Counted from the first letter of the stretch, positions 49,861 to 60,664 are shown. The stretch: DNA of 64,000 nt from Campylobacter magnus (GCF_028649595.1 NZ_JAQSLK010000005.1:62001-126000); one strand, 5' to 3'. The notes: generated from the sequence alone by a model not told the origin. Translations and numbers: made by a program.

Positions 49861-50746
49861 GACCTAGCCTTTTACCATTTAAATATTCTTTTGCATCAAG
49901 GGCTTTTTTGCCTGCTTCTTGAATGCTAAAAATCTCCACAAGTCCTTTTTTTGCTCCCACGCAAAAGCTATTTTGATTTATAGCGCAGATTTTGCCGATT
50001 TGCTCATCGGCTACATTTTGGCTATGAATTTTGATTTTAAGCAATTTTGTGCCATTGCTAAAATAAATGCTAGGCCAAGGATTAAAGGCTAAGAACTTGC
50101 GCCAAATTATGCTAATTTCATCATCAAAGCTGATTTGACCTTCTTCTTTTTTGATTTTTTTACATTTTGAGCTTAGGGCTGAAAACTGCGCTATAGGATT
50201 GATTTTTTCATAATTTTCTAGCGTTTTAAGAGCTAGCTTGCCAGCCATAGTGGCAAAAATGCTAAAAAGCTCTTGGTTACTTTTGCCCTCTATATCGCAA
50301 ACTTCAAAGCCTAGCATATCACCATCATCAAGCCCCACGCCCATTTTCATAGCTGTTATGCCGCCAAGTTTTTTGCCATTTAGCACCATTTGCTGCACGG
50401 GACTAGCACCACGAAACTCTGGCAAAATCGAAGCATGCAGGTTTATACAAGGCGCAATGCTTAAAATATCCTCGCCTAAAATCTGTCCATAAGCAGCCAC
50501 TACGATAAAATCGGGTTTTAAAAGAGCAATTTGCGCTGCTGCTCCGTTTTTTAGGTTTTGTGGCTGAAAAATAGTAAAGCCCTTGCTAAGTGCGAATTCT
50601 TTTACAGGTGGCGAGCTAAGCACTGCCTTTCTGCCAACTGGTTTATCAGGCTGAGTAAAAACACCTACAATCTCAAAATGCTCACAAAGCGCTTTTAGCA
50701 CGCTAAGGGCGTAATCTGGCGTCCCCATAAAAACTATTTTTTTCAT
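49838..50746 (-). CDS. fmt: Methionyl-tRNA formyltransferase
   Basis: Formylates initiator Met-tRNA. The 302 residues have the N-terminal VFMGTPDYALSVLKAL, the formyl-THF site CINLHASILPEFRGASPVQ and a C-terminal OB-like domain. It is first in fmt-birA-parA-parB, the C. jejuni order. Confidence 0.95.
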   Translation of the reverse strand: MKKIVFMGTPDYALSVLKALCEHFEIVGVFTQPDKPVGRKAVLSSPPVKEFALSKGFTIFQPQNLKNGAAAQIALLKPDFIVVAAYGQILGEDILSIAPCINLHASILPEFRGASPVQQMVLNGKKLGGITAMKMGVGLDDGDMLGFEVCDIEGKSNQELFSIFATMAGKLALKTLENYEKINPIAQFSALSSKCKKIKKEEGQISFDDEISIIWRKFLAFNPWPSIYFSNGTKLLKIKIHSQNVADEQIGKICAINQNSFCVGAKKGLVEIFSIQEAGKKALDAKEYLNGKRLGLGDNIFS

Positions 50747-50763
50747 AAAAACTCTTTAAGCAA

Positions 50764-50993
50764 ACTAGAATTCCTAATAAAAATTCTAGGGAATTCTAAA
50801 ATTCCCAATAAAAAATTCTGGGAATTCTAGTTTAGAATTCTAGGAATTCTAAAATTCCCAATAAAAACTTTCTAGGGAATTCTAAATTAAATTTCTAGGA
50901 ATTCCAAAATTCCCAATAAAACTTCTAGGAATTCCTAGAATTCAGTTTAGAATTCTAGGAATTCCAGTTTAGAATTCTAGAATTCCCATAAAG
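50764..50993. repeat. Palindrome and half-site array between proB and fmt
   Basis: About 230 bases of nearly continuous units: TTCTAGGGAATTCTAAAATTCC, AATAAAAATTCTGGG, TTTAGAATTCTAGG and similar. The block TTCCCAATAAAA recurs three times with a spacing of about 45-60 bases, another case of multi-unit duplication. In C. jejuni proB and fmt are adjacent without such an array. Confidence 0.85.
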
Positions 50994-50994
50994 T

Positions 50995-51756
50995 TTAATT
51001 CTCAAAAATCGTGCCGCCATTTTGCTTGCCATCAAGCAAAAAGCTACGCACCGCAGACAAATCAAAACCACTAGCCAAAAACATTTTCTTGCCCTGCGCT
51101 AAAAGCATACTAGCAGCCATTAGCTTTGTAGCAATTCCACCTGTGCCATGCTCACTGCCAGCACCGCCTGCGCTTGCTATTTCAGCCTCACTTAGAGTAT
51201 TTACTACTGGGCGGATTTTGGCGTTTTTGTTCTCATTTGGATTGCTATCATAGTAGCCATCTATGTCGCTTAGCATCACTAGCATATAAGCATCAAAGCA
51301 CAGCGCAGCATCGGCTGAGAGCCTATCATTATCGCCATAAACAATCTCAGCTGTAGCTGTGGCGTCATTTTCATTTATTATAGGCAAAATTCCAAGTTCT
51401 AAAAGCCCAAAAACTAAATTTTTAGCATGTGTGCTACGGTGCTTTGAGTCAAAATCAGCCGCATTTAGTAGAAGCTGGGCTGTTTTTTTGGCGTAAACAC
51501 TCATTTTTTTCTCATAAGTAGCCATGAGATGAGGCTGACCCACAGCTGCTAAAATCTGCTTGTGAACTACACTATCACGCTTTAAATCTATCTTGCTCTG
51601 CCCTGCGCTAATAGCTGCTGAGCTTACTAAAATCACATCATAAACACCCATAAGCTCAGCAATAAGCCCACAAAGTGCGTCCATTCTCTCATCACAAAGT
51701 GCGCCATGCTCGCTTAGCACATGAGAGCCGACCTTTATAACTATTCGCTTTTTCAT
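50995..51756 (-). CDS. proB: Glutamate 5-kinase
   Basis: First step of proline synthesis. The 253 residues are the short form without a C-terminal PUA domain, as in Campylobacter. Motifs: IVIKVGSHVL at the N-terminus, ILVSSAAISAG, INENDATATAEIVYGDNDRLSA and GGIATKLMAA. It follows motB in transcription order by nine bases. Confidence 0.94.
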   Translation of the reverse strand: MKKRIVIKVGSHVLSEHGALCDERMDALCGLIAELMGVYDVILVSSAAISAGQSKIDLKRDSVVHKQILAAVGQPHLMATYEKKMSVYAKKTAQLLLNAADFDSKHRSTHAKNLVFGLLELGILPIINENDATATAEIVYGDNDRLSADAALCFDAYMLVMLSDIDGYYDSNPNENKNAKIRPVVNTLSEAEIASAGGAGSEHGTGGIATKLMAASMLLAQGKKMFLASGFDLSAVRSFLLDGKQNGGTIFEN

Positions 51757-51765
51757 ACCAAAATC

Positions 51766-52578
51766 CTAATTTGCTGTGATATTGCCCACTACATCTGGTG
51801 CTCCTGGGGCTAAATTTGGAGCAATGTTTGGCGTGATGTCCTGGGCTGGCTCATTGGCTGGGGCTACTGCGCCGATTAGGTCTAGCACTGAGTTTTGCGT
51901 TTTTATATCATCTCTGTCTATACGAAAATAAATTTTTGCGATTTGTAAATCTTTTTCACTTCTAAAACCGCTAAAATTATTAGCATAGGCTGAAAATTGC
52001 ATTTGCCCTGGATCTGAGCCGTTTGCTATAAGGTGGTTTAGCACAGTAAAGCTGCGAGCAGCTGAGAGGCGGTAGTTTTCTACATAATCAGCATTATCAT
52101 CAGCATAGCCTCTAACTTCTACATCTACGCTACTTGGTAGCTTTGAGATTATCATGCTCACAGTTCGCAAAAAAATCTTTGTCTCTTCTGTGGTAATATC
52201 TGAACTAAGCTTATCAAAGCGCACCGAAGTTGGCAGGTCTATTGCTATTTGATTTTCAGCTTGGTCTAGGGCTACATTGTAGCGTTCGTTGTTTTTGTTT
52301 TCTTGTTTTGAGTCTTGGATCATGCGTGAGTTATTTTGTGCTGTGCGTTCGCTTTGACCTGAGCGCTCAGCATCTTTTTTCTTTGTTGGACTCTCAGCCC
52401 TAGGAAAATCAAAAATTTGGATAAAGGCTTCTTTTACTTCATTTGCCTTTGCAGCATCGGACTCTGATATAGCCCATAGCGCAATAAACAGCGCTAGTAG
52501 CAATGAAAGGAAGTCTGCGTATGGTACCGCCCATTTTTCGCCGGCGGGACATTCAGGACACTTTTTTTTCTTTGCCAT
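51766..52578 (-). CDS. motB: Flagellar motor stator protein MotB
   Basis: Anchors the proton-channel stator to peptidoglycan. The 270 residues have a short Cys-containing N-terminus, a single membrane helix with the proton-carrying Asp at D22 (PYADFLSLLLALFIALWA) and a periplasmic OmpA-like domain (VEVRGYADDNADYVENYRLS). The C-terminal tail is Pro/Asn/Ala-rich and probably disordered. One base separates it from motA. Confidence 0.95.
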   Translation of the reverse strand: MAKKKKCPECPAGEKWAVPYADFLSLLLALFIALWAISESDAAKANEVKEAFIQIFDFPRAESPTKKKDAERSGQSERTAQNNSRMIQDSKQENKNNERYNVALDQAENQIAIDLPTSVRFDKLSSDITTEETKIFLRTVSMIISKLPSSVDVEVRGYADDNADYVENYRLSAARSFTVLNHLIANGSDPGQMQFSAYANNFSGFRSEKDLQIAKIYFRIDRDDIKTQNSVLDLIGAVAPANEPAQDITPNIAPNLAPGAPDVVGNITAN

Positions 52579-52579
52579 T

Positions 52580-53350
52580 TTAGTTAAACTGCGAAACTCT
52601 AGGTTGAGATTTCTCTAGAAAATTAAATAATTTCGCCTCTAAGTTGCGTGGGTTTGAGCCCTCTGCGATGCCTACTAATGCTTCGATGATAAGCGCACGC
52701 TCACGGATAATGTCTTTTGAGTTATTAACTAGCTTATTTCCCCACGGACCAAAAAACGCATACGCACCCATAATTCCAGTAACCGTCGCTGTAAAGGCAC
52801 CCGCAATACCAGCTGCCATCGCCTGTGGGTTATCAAGTAGCTGAAGCGCAAGCATTAGACCCATAACGGCTCCAACTAGTCCAAAAGTAGGGCAACTCTC
52901 TCCTGTTCGTATCCAAAAGTGCGCACACTCGTGGTAATACTCCTCAGTTACTTCCATTTCAAGCTCAAGATTTTCTTTTACCTCATCTATTGGCTGGCCA
53001 TCAACTAGCATGCTAAGACCGGTTTTTAAAAACTCATTATCAATGTTAGCTGCCTTTGCTTCTAGGGCTAGAATTCCGTCTTTTCTAGCGACTTGCGAGT
53101 AGCCAACAAGCTCTTCAATGCGCTTGTTTAGATCCACGCCAGCACCTTTAAAAACTAAGCCAAGCTCTTTAAAAGCTGGGCCAACATAGCGTTTGTTTGT
53201 AGCTGTCATAGACGAAAACATCGCAGTTGGGATCACGATCATACAAGAGCTTAGGTGAATAACATGCAGTGGGTTACCACCCTCCAAAATGTCGCCGATA
53301 GAGATACTGGTAACTGATAGTATCATTCCCAGCAAGGTAGCCATATCCAT
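52580..53350 (-). CDS. motA: Flagellar motor stator protein MotA
   Basis: Four-helix stator subunit. The 256 residues start MDMATLLGMILSVTSISIGD, have a large cytoplasmic loop with charged residues, and end with two helices containing PTFGLVGAVMGLMLAL and GIAGAFTATVTGIMGAYAFF. It is first in motA-motB, with proB after it. Confidence 0.96.
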   Translation of the reverse strand: MDMATLLGMILSVTSISIGDILEGGNPLHVIHLSSCMIVIPTAMFSSMTATNKRYVGPAFKELGLVFKGAGVDLNKRIEELVGYSQVARKDGILALEAKAANIDNEFLKTGLSMLVDGQPIDEVKENLELEMEVTEEYYHECAHFWIRTGESCPTFGLVGAVMGLMLALQLLDNPQAMAAGIAGAFTATVTGIMGAYAFFGPWGNKLVNNSKDIIRERALIIEALVGIAEGSNPRNLEAKLFNFLEKSQPRVSQFN

Positions 53351-53409
53351 ATTTTAAAGCCTTAAAAAAATTTTGAGTGTGCAATTTTGCCAAATTTTTA
53401 CTTAAAGTT

Positions 53410-53525
53410 CGTGAAATTCTAGAATTCCTACTTATTTTGTAGCATTAAAAGTAGACTAAAAACAAGGAATTCTAGAATTCCAACAAAATCTTTCAAAATC
53501 TTTCGTATAGGAATTCTAGAATTCC
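53410..53525. repeat. Palindromes between pnp and motA
   Basis: AAATTCTAGAATTCCTAC, AAGGAATTCTAGAATTCC and ATAGGAATTCTAGAATTCCC are spaced about 50 bases apart. The last one reaches the pnp stop codon. Confidence 0.85.
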
Positions 53526-55694
53526 CTACTCACATAATTCTAAAGAAATCTTGCCATTTTTGATGTCGGCGATTTTTACATTTATGCTATCGCCTTCTTT
53601 TAGCTCGCCTTTTATCTTGCTGATGTGAAGAAGTCCATCCATACCATCACGCAGGCTGATAAATGCTCCAAAGGCGGTTTTGTTTTTTACCACACCTTTA
53701 AAGCGCTCGCCTATGCTAAATGAGTGTATATCAGCCTTAAACTTAGGTGCTGGTTTGCCCTTGCTAGAGCTATTTTGCGTGATTTCTAAAATATGCTCTT
53801 TTGCGCCATCAACTGAGCTTTTATCAGAGCCTGTGATTTTTACCTCGCCTTTATCTCTATCAAGGTCTATGCCAACGCCCCATTTTTCTATAATTTCTTT
53901 TATGGTTTTGCCAGCTTGACCGATGATGTCTACGATTTTACTAGGATCAACGCTAAAAAGCTCTAGCTTTGGCAATACATCTTCATTTAGCACTATTTGC
54001 TCATCTGCGTTTTGCATAAGCCCTAGGATGTGAATTCTAGCTAGTCTAGCTTGTTCTAGCGCTTCTTTTAGCACCTCTTCTTTTATTCCACCAAGCTTGA
54101 TATCCATTTGCAAGGCTGTTATACCCTCATCTGTACCAGCTACTTTAAAGTCCATATCGCCATCGTGGTCTTCTAGCCCCATGATATCAGTTAGCACGGC
54201 GTGTTTTTCACCCTCAAAAACTAGTCCCATTGCCACGCCTGCTACTAGTTTTACGGTGTTTATTCCAGCTGCCCTTAGAGCCAAAGAGCCACCACAAACG
54301 CTAGCCATAGAGCTAGAACCATTGCTCTCTAGTATCTCGCTAACTAAGCGAATAGTATAAGGACTAGCTAAATCTATACTAGGATAAAGAGCTCTTTTTG
54401 CTAGATTTCCATGCCCAAGCTCACGGCGCCCTGGGGCTTTTATCATGCTAGCTTCGCCCACGCTAAAGCCAGGGAAATTGTAATTAAACATAAATCTCTC
54501 AGGCACTGCACCTTTTTTGTGTAGCATTTCGCTTAGCTGCGCATCATTATCCCCACCAAGAGTGGCTACTACTAGAGCTTGTGTTTGCCCACGAGTAAAA
54601 AGACAGCTGCCATGCGCGCAAGGCAAGATATTTGTCTCTATGCTAATAGGGCGAACCTCATCAAGTCTTCTGCCATCTGCTCTTAAGCCTTCATTTATGA
54701 TTTGTTCTCTTACTACTTTGCGTTTGTATTTATCAAGGGCGTTTGAGATTTCTTCGCTAGTCCAGTTTTCTATTCTAGCTATATCACTAGCTAAGATTTT
54801 ATTTGCGATTATATTAAGCTCGCTAGCTCTTTCGCTTTTTGCCATTTGGTTTATAGCTATTGCTACTTCGCTAGCGTAGGAATTTTTTATATGCTCATAG
54901 ACTGCCTGATTATGAACCTCACTGCGAAGTGCGATATTTGCATCTGCTTTTTTATATGGGGCAAAGGCAGCTTCGTATTTTGCGCTAGCTTCTTCTATGG
55001 CTTTTGCGCCTAAATTTATAGCTTCAAGAATTCTAGATTCGCTAAACTCGTTCATATTTTGAGAGATTTGGGGTAAATCTATAAAGCTATCTGCTAGACT
55101 TAGAGTCCCTATATTATCACTTGTTGGCAGTGAGCGCATTTCTATCATAAGTAGCTCGTCTTTGTGTCCTGCTAGATAAAGATCTAGTGTAGAGTTTTCT
55201 AGCTCTTCTAGGTTAGGATTTAGTTTTAGCTCACCGTCACAGCAGCCCACACGCACACCATAAACATTATAATTAACAGGAATATCGCTTAGATAAAGAG
55301 CAGCTGAGGCAGCATTTAGCGCTGCTGTTTGAAGGTCTGTAGTCTCATCAGCTGAGAGCACTAGCACGGTTATTTGTGTTGGATAAGTATAGCCTTTTGG
55401 AAAAAGTGGTCTTAAAGAGCGATCTATAATGCGAGAAGTAAGAGTTTCAAAATCTCCTGGCTTTGTCTCCCTTTTTATATATCCACCAGGAATTCTGCCT
55501 ACTGCATATTGCTTTTCAATGTATTGGACTGTAAGGGGCAAAAAATCCTCACTCACAGGCTCAGGATCACGCGCAACTGTAGCTAATAATACTGTTTTTC
55601 CTATACGCAAAAGTGCTGCTCCTGCAGCTTGGCGAGCGACTTTATTAACCTCAAAAATCTGTGTTTGGTTTTGTAAATCTACTTGAACTTTCAT
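53526..55694 (-). CDS. pnp: Polyribonucleotide nucleotidyltransferase (PNPase)
   Basis: Phosphorolytic 3'-5' exoribonuclease. The 722 residues have two RNase PH domains ([20 protein letters not shown] in the first, [18 protein letters not shown] in the second), a KH domain ([19 protein letters not shown]) and an S1 domain at the C-terminus ([20 protein letters not shown]). AAGGAG precedes the ATG. It follows the PRTase-like gene by two bases. Confidence 0.97.
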   Translation of the reverse strand: MKVQVDLQNQTQIFEVNKVARQAAGAALLRIGKTVLLATVARDPEPVSEDFLPLTVQYIEKQYAVGRIPGGYIKRETKPGDFETLTSRIIDRSLRPLFPKGYTYPTQITVLVLSADETTDLQTAALNAASAALYLSDIPVNYNVYGVRVGCCDGELKLNPNLEELENSTLDLYLAGHKDELLMIEMRSLPTSDNIGTLSLADSFIDLPQISQNMNEFSESRILEAINLGAKAIEEASAKYEAAFAPYKKADANIALRSEVHNQAVYEHIKNSYASEVAIAINQMAKSERASELNIIANKILASDIARIENWTSEEISNALDKYKRKVVREQIINEGLRADGRRLDEVRPISIETNILPCAHGSCLFTRGQTQALVVATLGGDNDAQLSEMLHKKGAVPERFMFNYNFPGFSVGEASMIKAPGRRELGHGNLAKRALYPSIDLASPYTIRLVSEILESNGSSSMASVCGGSLALRAAGINTVKLVAGVAMGLVFEGEKHAVLTDIMGLEDHDGDMDFKVAGTDEGITALQMDIKLGGIKEEVLKEALEQARLARIHILGLMQNADEQIVLNEDVLPKLELFSVDPSKIVDIIGQAGKTIKEIIEKWGVGIDLDRDKGEVKITGSDKSSVDGAKEHILEITQNSSSKGKPAPKFKADIHSFSIGERFKGVVKNKTAFGAFISLRDGMDGLLHISKIKGELKEGDSINVKIADIKNGKISLELCE

Positions 55695-55696
55695 CT

Positions 55697-56401
55697 TTAC
55701 TCCTTGATTTGCTCTTTATTTTGTTCTTTGCTTTGTTCTTTTACTTTTTGAAGTGGCAGGTAGTGTGGGCTTTCTTCTAGGATTTTTAGCACCTCAGCTT
55801 CACTAAAAACTAGTTTGTTTTTGTAATAAAATGCTGTGTTTACAAACTTTTGCGCCTTTTTTGCGCAGTAAATAAAGTCTAAGAAAGCAGCCGAGCTAAT
55901 AGCTAAGCTCTCAGGCATCACCGCACAAGCAAGGCTAATACTAGCTGCCCCAAGGCTAGCCATGCTCTTAGCTGCTACTGTTAGCTTTGCGCCACTCTCG
56001 CAGCCATCATTTACCAAAAGAATATTTCGCCCTTTTATAAAGCTTAGCAAATTGCCTTTGCGGTATTTATAAACTTGTTTTAGCACTTTTTCTTCATACA
56101 CCCTTTTTGCTTGACCATATACAAAGTCTTGTGTGATACCAAAGCAAGTTATAAGAGCATCATTTAGCACTATCTCTTCACTCTCTCCAACGCAGGCTAT
56201 CTCGCACTCAGGGTTATTTGGTGCCATTATGCCAGCACTAAAAAACAGCTCATAATCAAGATCAAGCTTGCTAGCTAAGTGGTTACAAAAAGCAACGCCT
56301 TCTAAGCTAAGACAAACTAATAAAAAATTGCTACTTTTTAACTGCTCGGCTGGGAGCATATCAAAGAGTATATCAGCAGCATTTATTTGATCTTCAAACA
56401 T
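55697..56401 (-). CDS. Phosphoribosyltransferase-fold protein
   Basis: A 234-residue protein with a type I PRTase-like PRPP loop, [19 protein letters not shown], near 125. The usual second Asp and Thr of the loop (DD...TG) are replaced by ND...SG, so catalysis is uncertain. The C-terminus ends in three KEQ repeats ([14 protein letters not shown]). It lies between lptD and pnp as in C. jejuni (Cj1254 region). The substrate is unknown. Confidence 0.72.
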   Translation of the reverse strand: MFEDQINAADILFDMLPAEQLKSSNFLLVCLSLEGVAFCNHLASKLDLDYELFFSAGIMAPNNPECEIACVGESEEIVLNDALITCFGITQDFVYGQAKRVYEEKVLKQVYKYRKGNLLSFIKGRNILLVNDGCESGAKLTVAAKSMASLGAASISLACAVMPESLAISSAAFLDFIYCAKKAQKFVNTAFYYKNKLVFSEAEVLKILEESPHYLPLQKVKEQSKEQNKEQIKE

Positions 56402-56411
56402 TTTTTCTCTT

Positions 56412-58586
56412 TTAATACATCACATCTTTTGATTTAAGCGAAAAGTCATAGTTAAAATCACCAAAAGGATAAAAGGCAAAAAATACCATTACACTATTTT
56501 TAGTCTTTGGCTCAGGACCATATGAAGTGTTTATAGGGTCTGTATTGCGTCTAAAATAAATGCCATAATTCCAGCATTTGCGATATTGAGAGATACCTAT
56601 TTGCCACATTTTTGTGTATTTTTCTACATAGTCATAAGCATAAGATCCAAATACCCTTATGTCTTTTGGAAAGGTATAATGCGCTGATGTTTGAAGAAAA
56701 TGTGATTTGCTTTTTATATTAAAATCATCAAATTTCACATCATAGCTATCACGAATATCAAAATATAGCTTATTATAAGTAGTAGCTATACCATTTTGCG
56801 CAGAGACTAGCCTCTTTTTTTCATGGTCGTAAGTAAGCTTGCTAAAAGCAGTAAAATAATCAAAATATAAATCAAGGCGATTATCAGTAGTTGCAAACCT
56901 ACCTTTGTTTGTGTAATAGCTAGTATTTAAAGAGTGCCTTAGGATTTTTTTATTATCACTATTAAAAAGATACTGAATGATGCCAGCATTTAGCGTTTGT
57001 CTTTGATATTTTTTATCAAGCTGCTCTACAAAGTTTTCTTCGCTCTCATCTTTATCAAAAGTATACAAACGCTCTGCGATTTCTCCATATTTATATCCTG
57101 GCTGGATATAAGAAAGCTTTAAGTTCATAGTATGAAATAGCCCACCAAAGACATCATAGGCCCTAGCCAAATCACTGCTTAGTGCTATCTCGCTCCAGCT
57201 GCGAGCATATTTTTCATTATTTTTGTCTCTCATAAAGCCATTTTTATCTAGCTCAAAGCTTTTTTGATAACTTATATGTGTAGCATAAAGATTGTGCGTG
57301 TAGCTAAGGTTTGCCCACTCGCCAGGCAAAGTAAAATTTAATCCAACAGGCAGATTTAGCTCAAATTGTTGCGCTTTTGTACCTATTTTTCTAGTATAGT
57401 TATGGTATTTTACATCTAGTGAGTAAGTAAGGTTTTTACTTAAAAAGCTATCTAAGTAGCTGTGGTATTGTAAAGTAGGCAATTCTTGAAGCGTGTCTTT
57501 ATTGCCGTATTTTGTAGCGATTTTAGCTGTGTTTATGTAATAATCTGCATAAATACCAAAATAATGCTCTTTTGTATTTACAAAATAATTTATTTTTGAG
57601 TGAACCAAAGAGTCATAGGCTGAGTTGCCATTTTCACGCAAGTTTAAATAATCAAAGTCATTTAAATGCTTAAAACGCACATAAAGCCCCTCGCCATAAT
57701 CGCCATTAACTAGGTATTTTGCTAGCTTGTCCCTATCGTATTCTACCTCAACGCCTGTATGAGTGCTGTATTTTAGGCTATTTTTGTCTTGGTATTTTTT
57801 AGAATCTTTGAAAAATCCTGTGCGAATATATCCGCTAGAATAAGGCGAATCTGCAAAACGAAATGTAGCGTATAATCCGGCACCACGGTTTGTGCGAATC
57901 TGCGGATTTAGCTCTAAATCCCACTCGTTATACTCAGCTATATAAAAAGGCTGTTCAAAAAACAATCCTTCGCTTTTTGAAAACGCAATGTTAGGCGTTA
58001 AAAAGCCAGTTCTGCGAGTTTTATCGGTGCTAAAGCCAAAATAAGGCAAATAAAACAAAGGCGTATTGCCAACAAAAGGTAAATTTCCATAAAAAACTGG
58101 ATTATAAATATGTAGATATTTTTTTTGCTTATCTAAATATCCATCTTTATACTCTATATGCCAGTCAGGCTCATCCACATTACAGCTTGAGACTATTGAT
58201 TTGCTTGTATCTATGCGAGCATCGCTTGAACAAAACTGCTCGCTAGCTATCCACAGCTCTTTGTTTTGATGCATAGCAAAGGCGTTATCTGTGGTGATTT
58301 CATTTGTTTTTAGATTTATTTTTGCGTAATTTGAGTTTGTAGCTTCTTCATTATTTCGCAAAATACTTACATTTTCAAAAAGCTCTACAATCTCGTTTTT
58401 TTCGTCGTATTTGGCTCTTTTTGCGCTTATTAAGTAGCTTGGACTATATACTAGCACATCGCCAGTGGCTGTTACTATTGAGCCCTCTTTATGGACTTCT
58501 TTTGCCACAAACTCTACATTTTCTACCCTAGCCTGTAAGCTAGATAAAAACAGCGCAAAAAGTATAAAAGATTTATTTATTTTCAC
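56412..58586 (-). CDS. lptD: LPS assembly outer membrane protein LptD
   Basis: Outer-membrane translocon that inserts lipopolysaccharide. From a GTG at 58586 the product is 724 residues: signal peptide KINKSFILFALFLSSLQA, the N-terminal LptA-like domain (VTATGDVLVYSPSYLISA, about 25-130) and a large beta barrel with many Tyr/Phe strands. A GTG at 58601 would add five residues ahead of the signal. The gene overlaps the RDD gene by 14 bases. Its presence fits with gnnA/B and BamA. Confidence 0.88.
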   Translation of the reverse strand: MKINKSFILFALFLSSLQARVENVEFVAKEVHKEGSIVTATGDVLVYSPSYLISAKRAKYDEKNEIVELFENVSILRNNEEATNSNYAKINLKTNEITTDNAFAMHQNKELWIASEQFCSSDARIDTSKSIVSSCNVDEPDWHIEYKDGYLDKQKKYLHIYNPVFYGNLPFVGNTPLFYLPYFGFSTDKTRRTGFLTPNIAFSKSEGLFFEQPFYIAEYNEWDLELNPQIRTNRGAGLYATFRFADSPYSSGYIRTGFFKDSKKYQDKNSLKYSTHTGVEVEYDRDKLAKYLVNGDYGEGLYVRFKHLNDFDYLNLRENGNSAYDSLVHSKINYFVNTKEHYFGIYADYYINTAKIATKYGNKDTLQELPTLQYHSYLDSFLSKNLTYSLDVKYHNYTRKIGTKAQQFELNLPVGLNFTLPGEWANLSYTHNLYATHISYQKSFELDKNGFMRDKNNEKYARSWSEIALSSDLARAYDVFGGLFHTMNLKLSYIQPGYKYGEIAERLYTFDKDESEENFVEQLDKKYQRQTLNAGIIQYLFNSDNKKILRHSLNTSYYTNKGRFATTDNRLDLYFDYFTAFSKLTYDHEKKRLVSAQNGIATTYNKLYFDIRDSYDVKFDDFNIKSKSHFLQTSAHYTFPKDIRVFGSYAYDYVEKYTKMWQIGISQYRKCWNYGIYFRRNTDPINTSYGPEPKTKNSVMVFFAFYPFGDFNYDFSLKSKDVMY

Positions 58587-59025
58587 AAACAATAGTCCCA
58601 CTTAGTTTATCATGCCAGCTTTGCTTAGCAGCATTTCCTAGCATCCAGATAAATCCTAGATAAAAACACCACTCGCTTATAATCCGCACACAAGCTCTAA
58701 TTAGTGCCTTTGGCAGGCTTGGAAAGTCTAAAATTTCGCCATCTAGCACCATGATTTTCATCACGATTTTGCCAAGACTTGCGCCGTATCGCCACACAAA
58801 AAATGTATGATAAAGCACCTTTAAAAGCACTAATTGCCAGATAAACGAGTTTATCACAGCTATCATCGTCTGCGCATCGCTAGCAGCGTTTTTAAACGCA
58901 TCATAATATATCACAAAAAATAGCGCCGAGATAATCACATCATCGATCAAATACGCAAACAAGCGTTTATTAAAGCTTGCGAGCCTGATATTTTCACGCT
59001 CTAAGCGTTCAGCGATACTCTCCAT
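58573..59025 (-). CDS. RDD family membrane protein
   Basis: A 150-residue protein with three membrane segments. The RDD motif begins LFAYLIDDVIISALFFVIYYD near residue 22 (here LIDD), and GASLGKIVMKIMVL is the second conserved block. Family members act in ion or solute transport or are of unknown role. It is co-transcribed with lptD. The C-terminus ends SGTIVCENK. Confidence 0.85.
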   Translation of the reverse strand: MESIAERLERENIRLASFNKRLFAYLIDDVIISALFFVIYYDAFKNAASDAQTMIAVINSFIWQLVLLKVLYHTFFVWRYGASLGKIVMKIMVLDGEILDFPSLPKALIRACVRIISEWCFYLGFIWMLGNAAKQSWHDKLSGTIVCENK

Positions 59026-59388
59026 TTTTTACCCAATCAAAAATATTTAAGCTGTATTTTAGCAGATTTTGCTTTGAATTGCTTTATTTTTAGAAAATTT
59101 TCGTGATTTTTTCAAGGAATTCTAGATTTTGATTCTAGGAATTCTAGTTTTTGGGGGTTAGGGGGTATTTAAGCCCTAGGAATTCTAGTTTTAGGAATTC
59201 TAGATTGGGAATTCTAGTTTAAGGAATTCTAGCTTTAAGGAATTCTAGTTTAGGAATTCTAGATTGGGAATTCTAGTTTAGGAATTCTAGATTTAAGTCT
59301 TAGGAATTCTAGTTTATGGAATTCTAGTTTATGGAATTCTAGATTTAAGTCCTAGGAATTCTAGGAATTCTAGAATTCCTAAGTAATT
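59026..59388. other. 363-base repeat spacer between purD and the RDD gene
   Basis: The RDD gene's promoter must lie in 59026-59110. From 59114 to 59388 the spacer is a directly repeated GGAATTCTAG array with a single copy of the TTTTTGGGGGTTAGGGGGTA sequence at 59148-59170. No gene is supported. Confidence 0.8.
59114..59388 (+). repeat. Phased direct array of GGAATTCTAG
   Basis: About fifteen GGAATTCTAG units, nearly all in the same orientation and 15-19 bases apart, with alternating spacers TTT(T/A)A, ATTG and ATTTAAGTCTTA/ATTTAAGTCCTA. The block CTAGATTTAAGTC(T/C)TAGG occurs twice, showing duplication. It ends in a full palindrome next to the purD stop. Confidence 0.9.
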
Positions 59389-60651
59389 TTATTTTCTTAA
59401 TGCTTGATAGGCTATATCTTTGCGCCACTGCGCACCCTCAAAGCTGATTTTGCCAACCAGCTCGTAGGCCTTAGCCTGCGCTGCTTCTATGCTAGTGCCT
59501 AGTCCCACAGCCACTAGAACTCGCCCCCCACTTGCTACTAGCTTGCCAGCATCATCGCTAACGCCTGCGTAGCAGATGTGAGAGCCCTCAGGTTCGTTTT
59601 CTACAAAAATTTGCGCTGGCTTACTTGCGCCATATGGATAGTTATGGCTTGCCATCACCACGCCCACAGCAAACTTACCAGCAAGCTTGATATCTTCTAG
59701 CTTGCCCTGCGCTGCATTTAGCAAGGTTTTTGCAAAATTTCCTTCGATCAAAGGCATTAGCACCTCGCACTCAGGATCGCCAAAACGCACATTAAACTCA
59801 AGCACATAAGGCGTATCGTCAACTACCATAAGCCCTACAAAAAGCACTCCACAAAAAGGCGCACCCTCACGGCTCATACCATCAAGCGTAGGGCGAACAA
59901 TCTCATTTTCTACTCTAGTAATAAGAGCTGCGTTTGCTAGCATACTTGGCGCATAAGCCCCCATGCCGCCAGTATTTGGGCCCTCATCGTTATCTTTTAG
60001 TCTTTTATGATCTTGGGCTACTGGCAGACTAACGAAGTTTTTGCCATCACAAATAGCAAAAAAGCTTAGCTCAAAGCCGCCCAAGAACTCCTCGATCACC
60101 ACTCTTTTGCCAGCATCGCCAAAGCTAGCACCACTTAGCATATCAGCAGCTGCCCTTTTTGCCTCATCTGCACTAGAGGCGATTATCACGCCTTTTCCAG
60201 CACAGAGCCCATCAGCTTTTACTACGATTTTGCCGCTTGGATTTTCACTATTAAAAATTGCTTCAATAAACTCATCTGCTTCTGCTTTATCATGCGTGTT
60301 TATAAAGCGTGCTGTGCGGATATTTTGGCGAGCTAAAAACTCCTTCATAAAGGCCTTTGAGCCCTCTAATCTAGCTGCTGCCTTGCTAGGGCCAAAGATA
60401 TTTAGCCCATGACTTTTGAAAATATCAACCACGCCATCACTTAGAGCATTTTCAGGGCCAACTACGCAAAGCTCGATTTCATTATCCTTTGCCCAAGTAG
60501 CAAGCTCATCAAAGCCCTTTATATCAACATTTGTAGCGATTTTTGCAGTGCCTGCATTACCCGGTGCTACAAAAAGCTCGCAACCATCATTTTTTAGCCT
60601 TCTAGCAATAGCGTATTCACGCCCGCCATTTCCTATTATCAAAACTTTCAT
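59389..60651 (-). CDS. purD: Phosphoribosylamine-glycine ligase
   Basis: Second step of purine synthesis, ATP-grasp fold. The 420 residues start [19 protein letters not shown], and contain [24 protein letters not shown] and [22 protein letters not shown] precedes the ATG and overlaps the 3' end of the probable 6S RNA, so the two are transcribed together or processed apart. Confidence 0.96.
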   Translation of the reverse strand: MKVLIIGNGGREYAIARRLKNDGCELFVAPGNAGTAKIATNVDIKGFDELATWAKDNEIELCVVGPENALSDGVVDIFKSHGLNIFGPSKAAARLEGSKAFMKEFLARQNIRTARFINTHDKAEADEFIEAIFNSENPSGKIVVKADGLCAGKGVIIASSADEAKRAAADMLSGASFGDAGKRVVIEEFLGGFELSFFAICDGKNFVSLPVAQDHKRLKDNDEGPNTGGMGAYAPSMLANAALITRVENEIVRPTLDGMSREGAPFCGVLFVGLMVVDDTPYVLEFNVRFGDPECEVLMPLIEGNFAKTLLNAAQGKLEDIKLAGKFAVGVVMASHNYPYGASKPAQIFVENEPEGSHICYAGVSDDAGKLVASGGRVLVAVGLGTSIEAAQAKAYELVGKISFEGAQWRKDIAYQALRK

Positions 60652-60664
60652 TTATATCCTTTTA

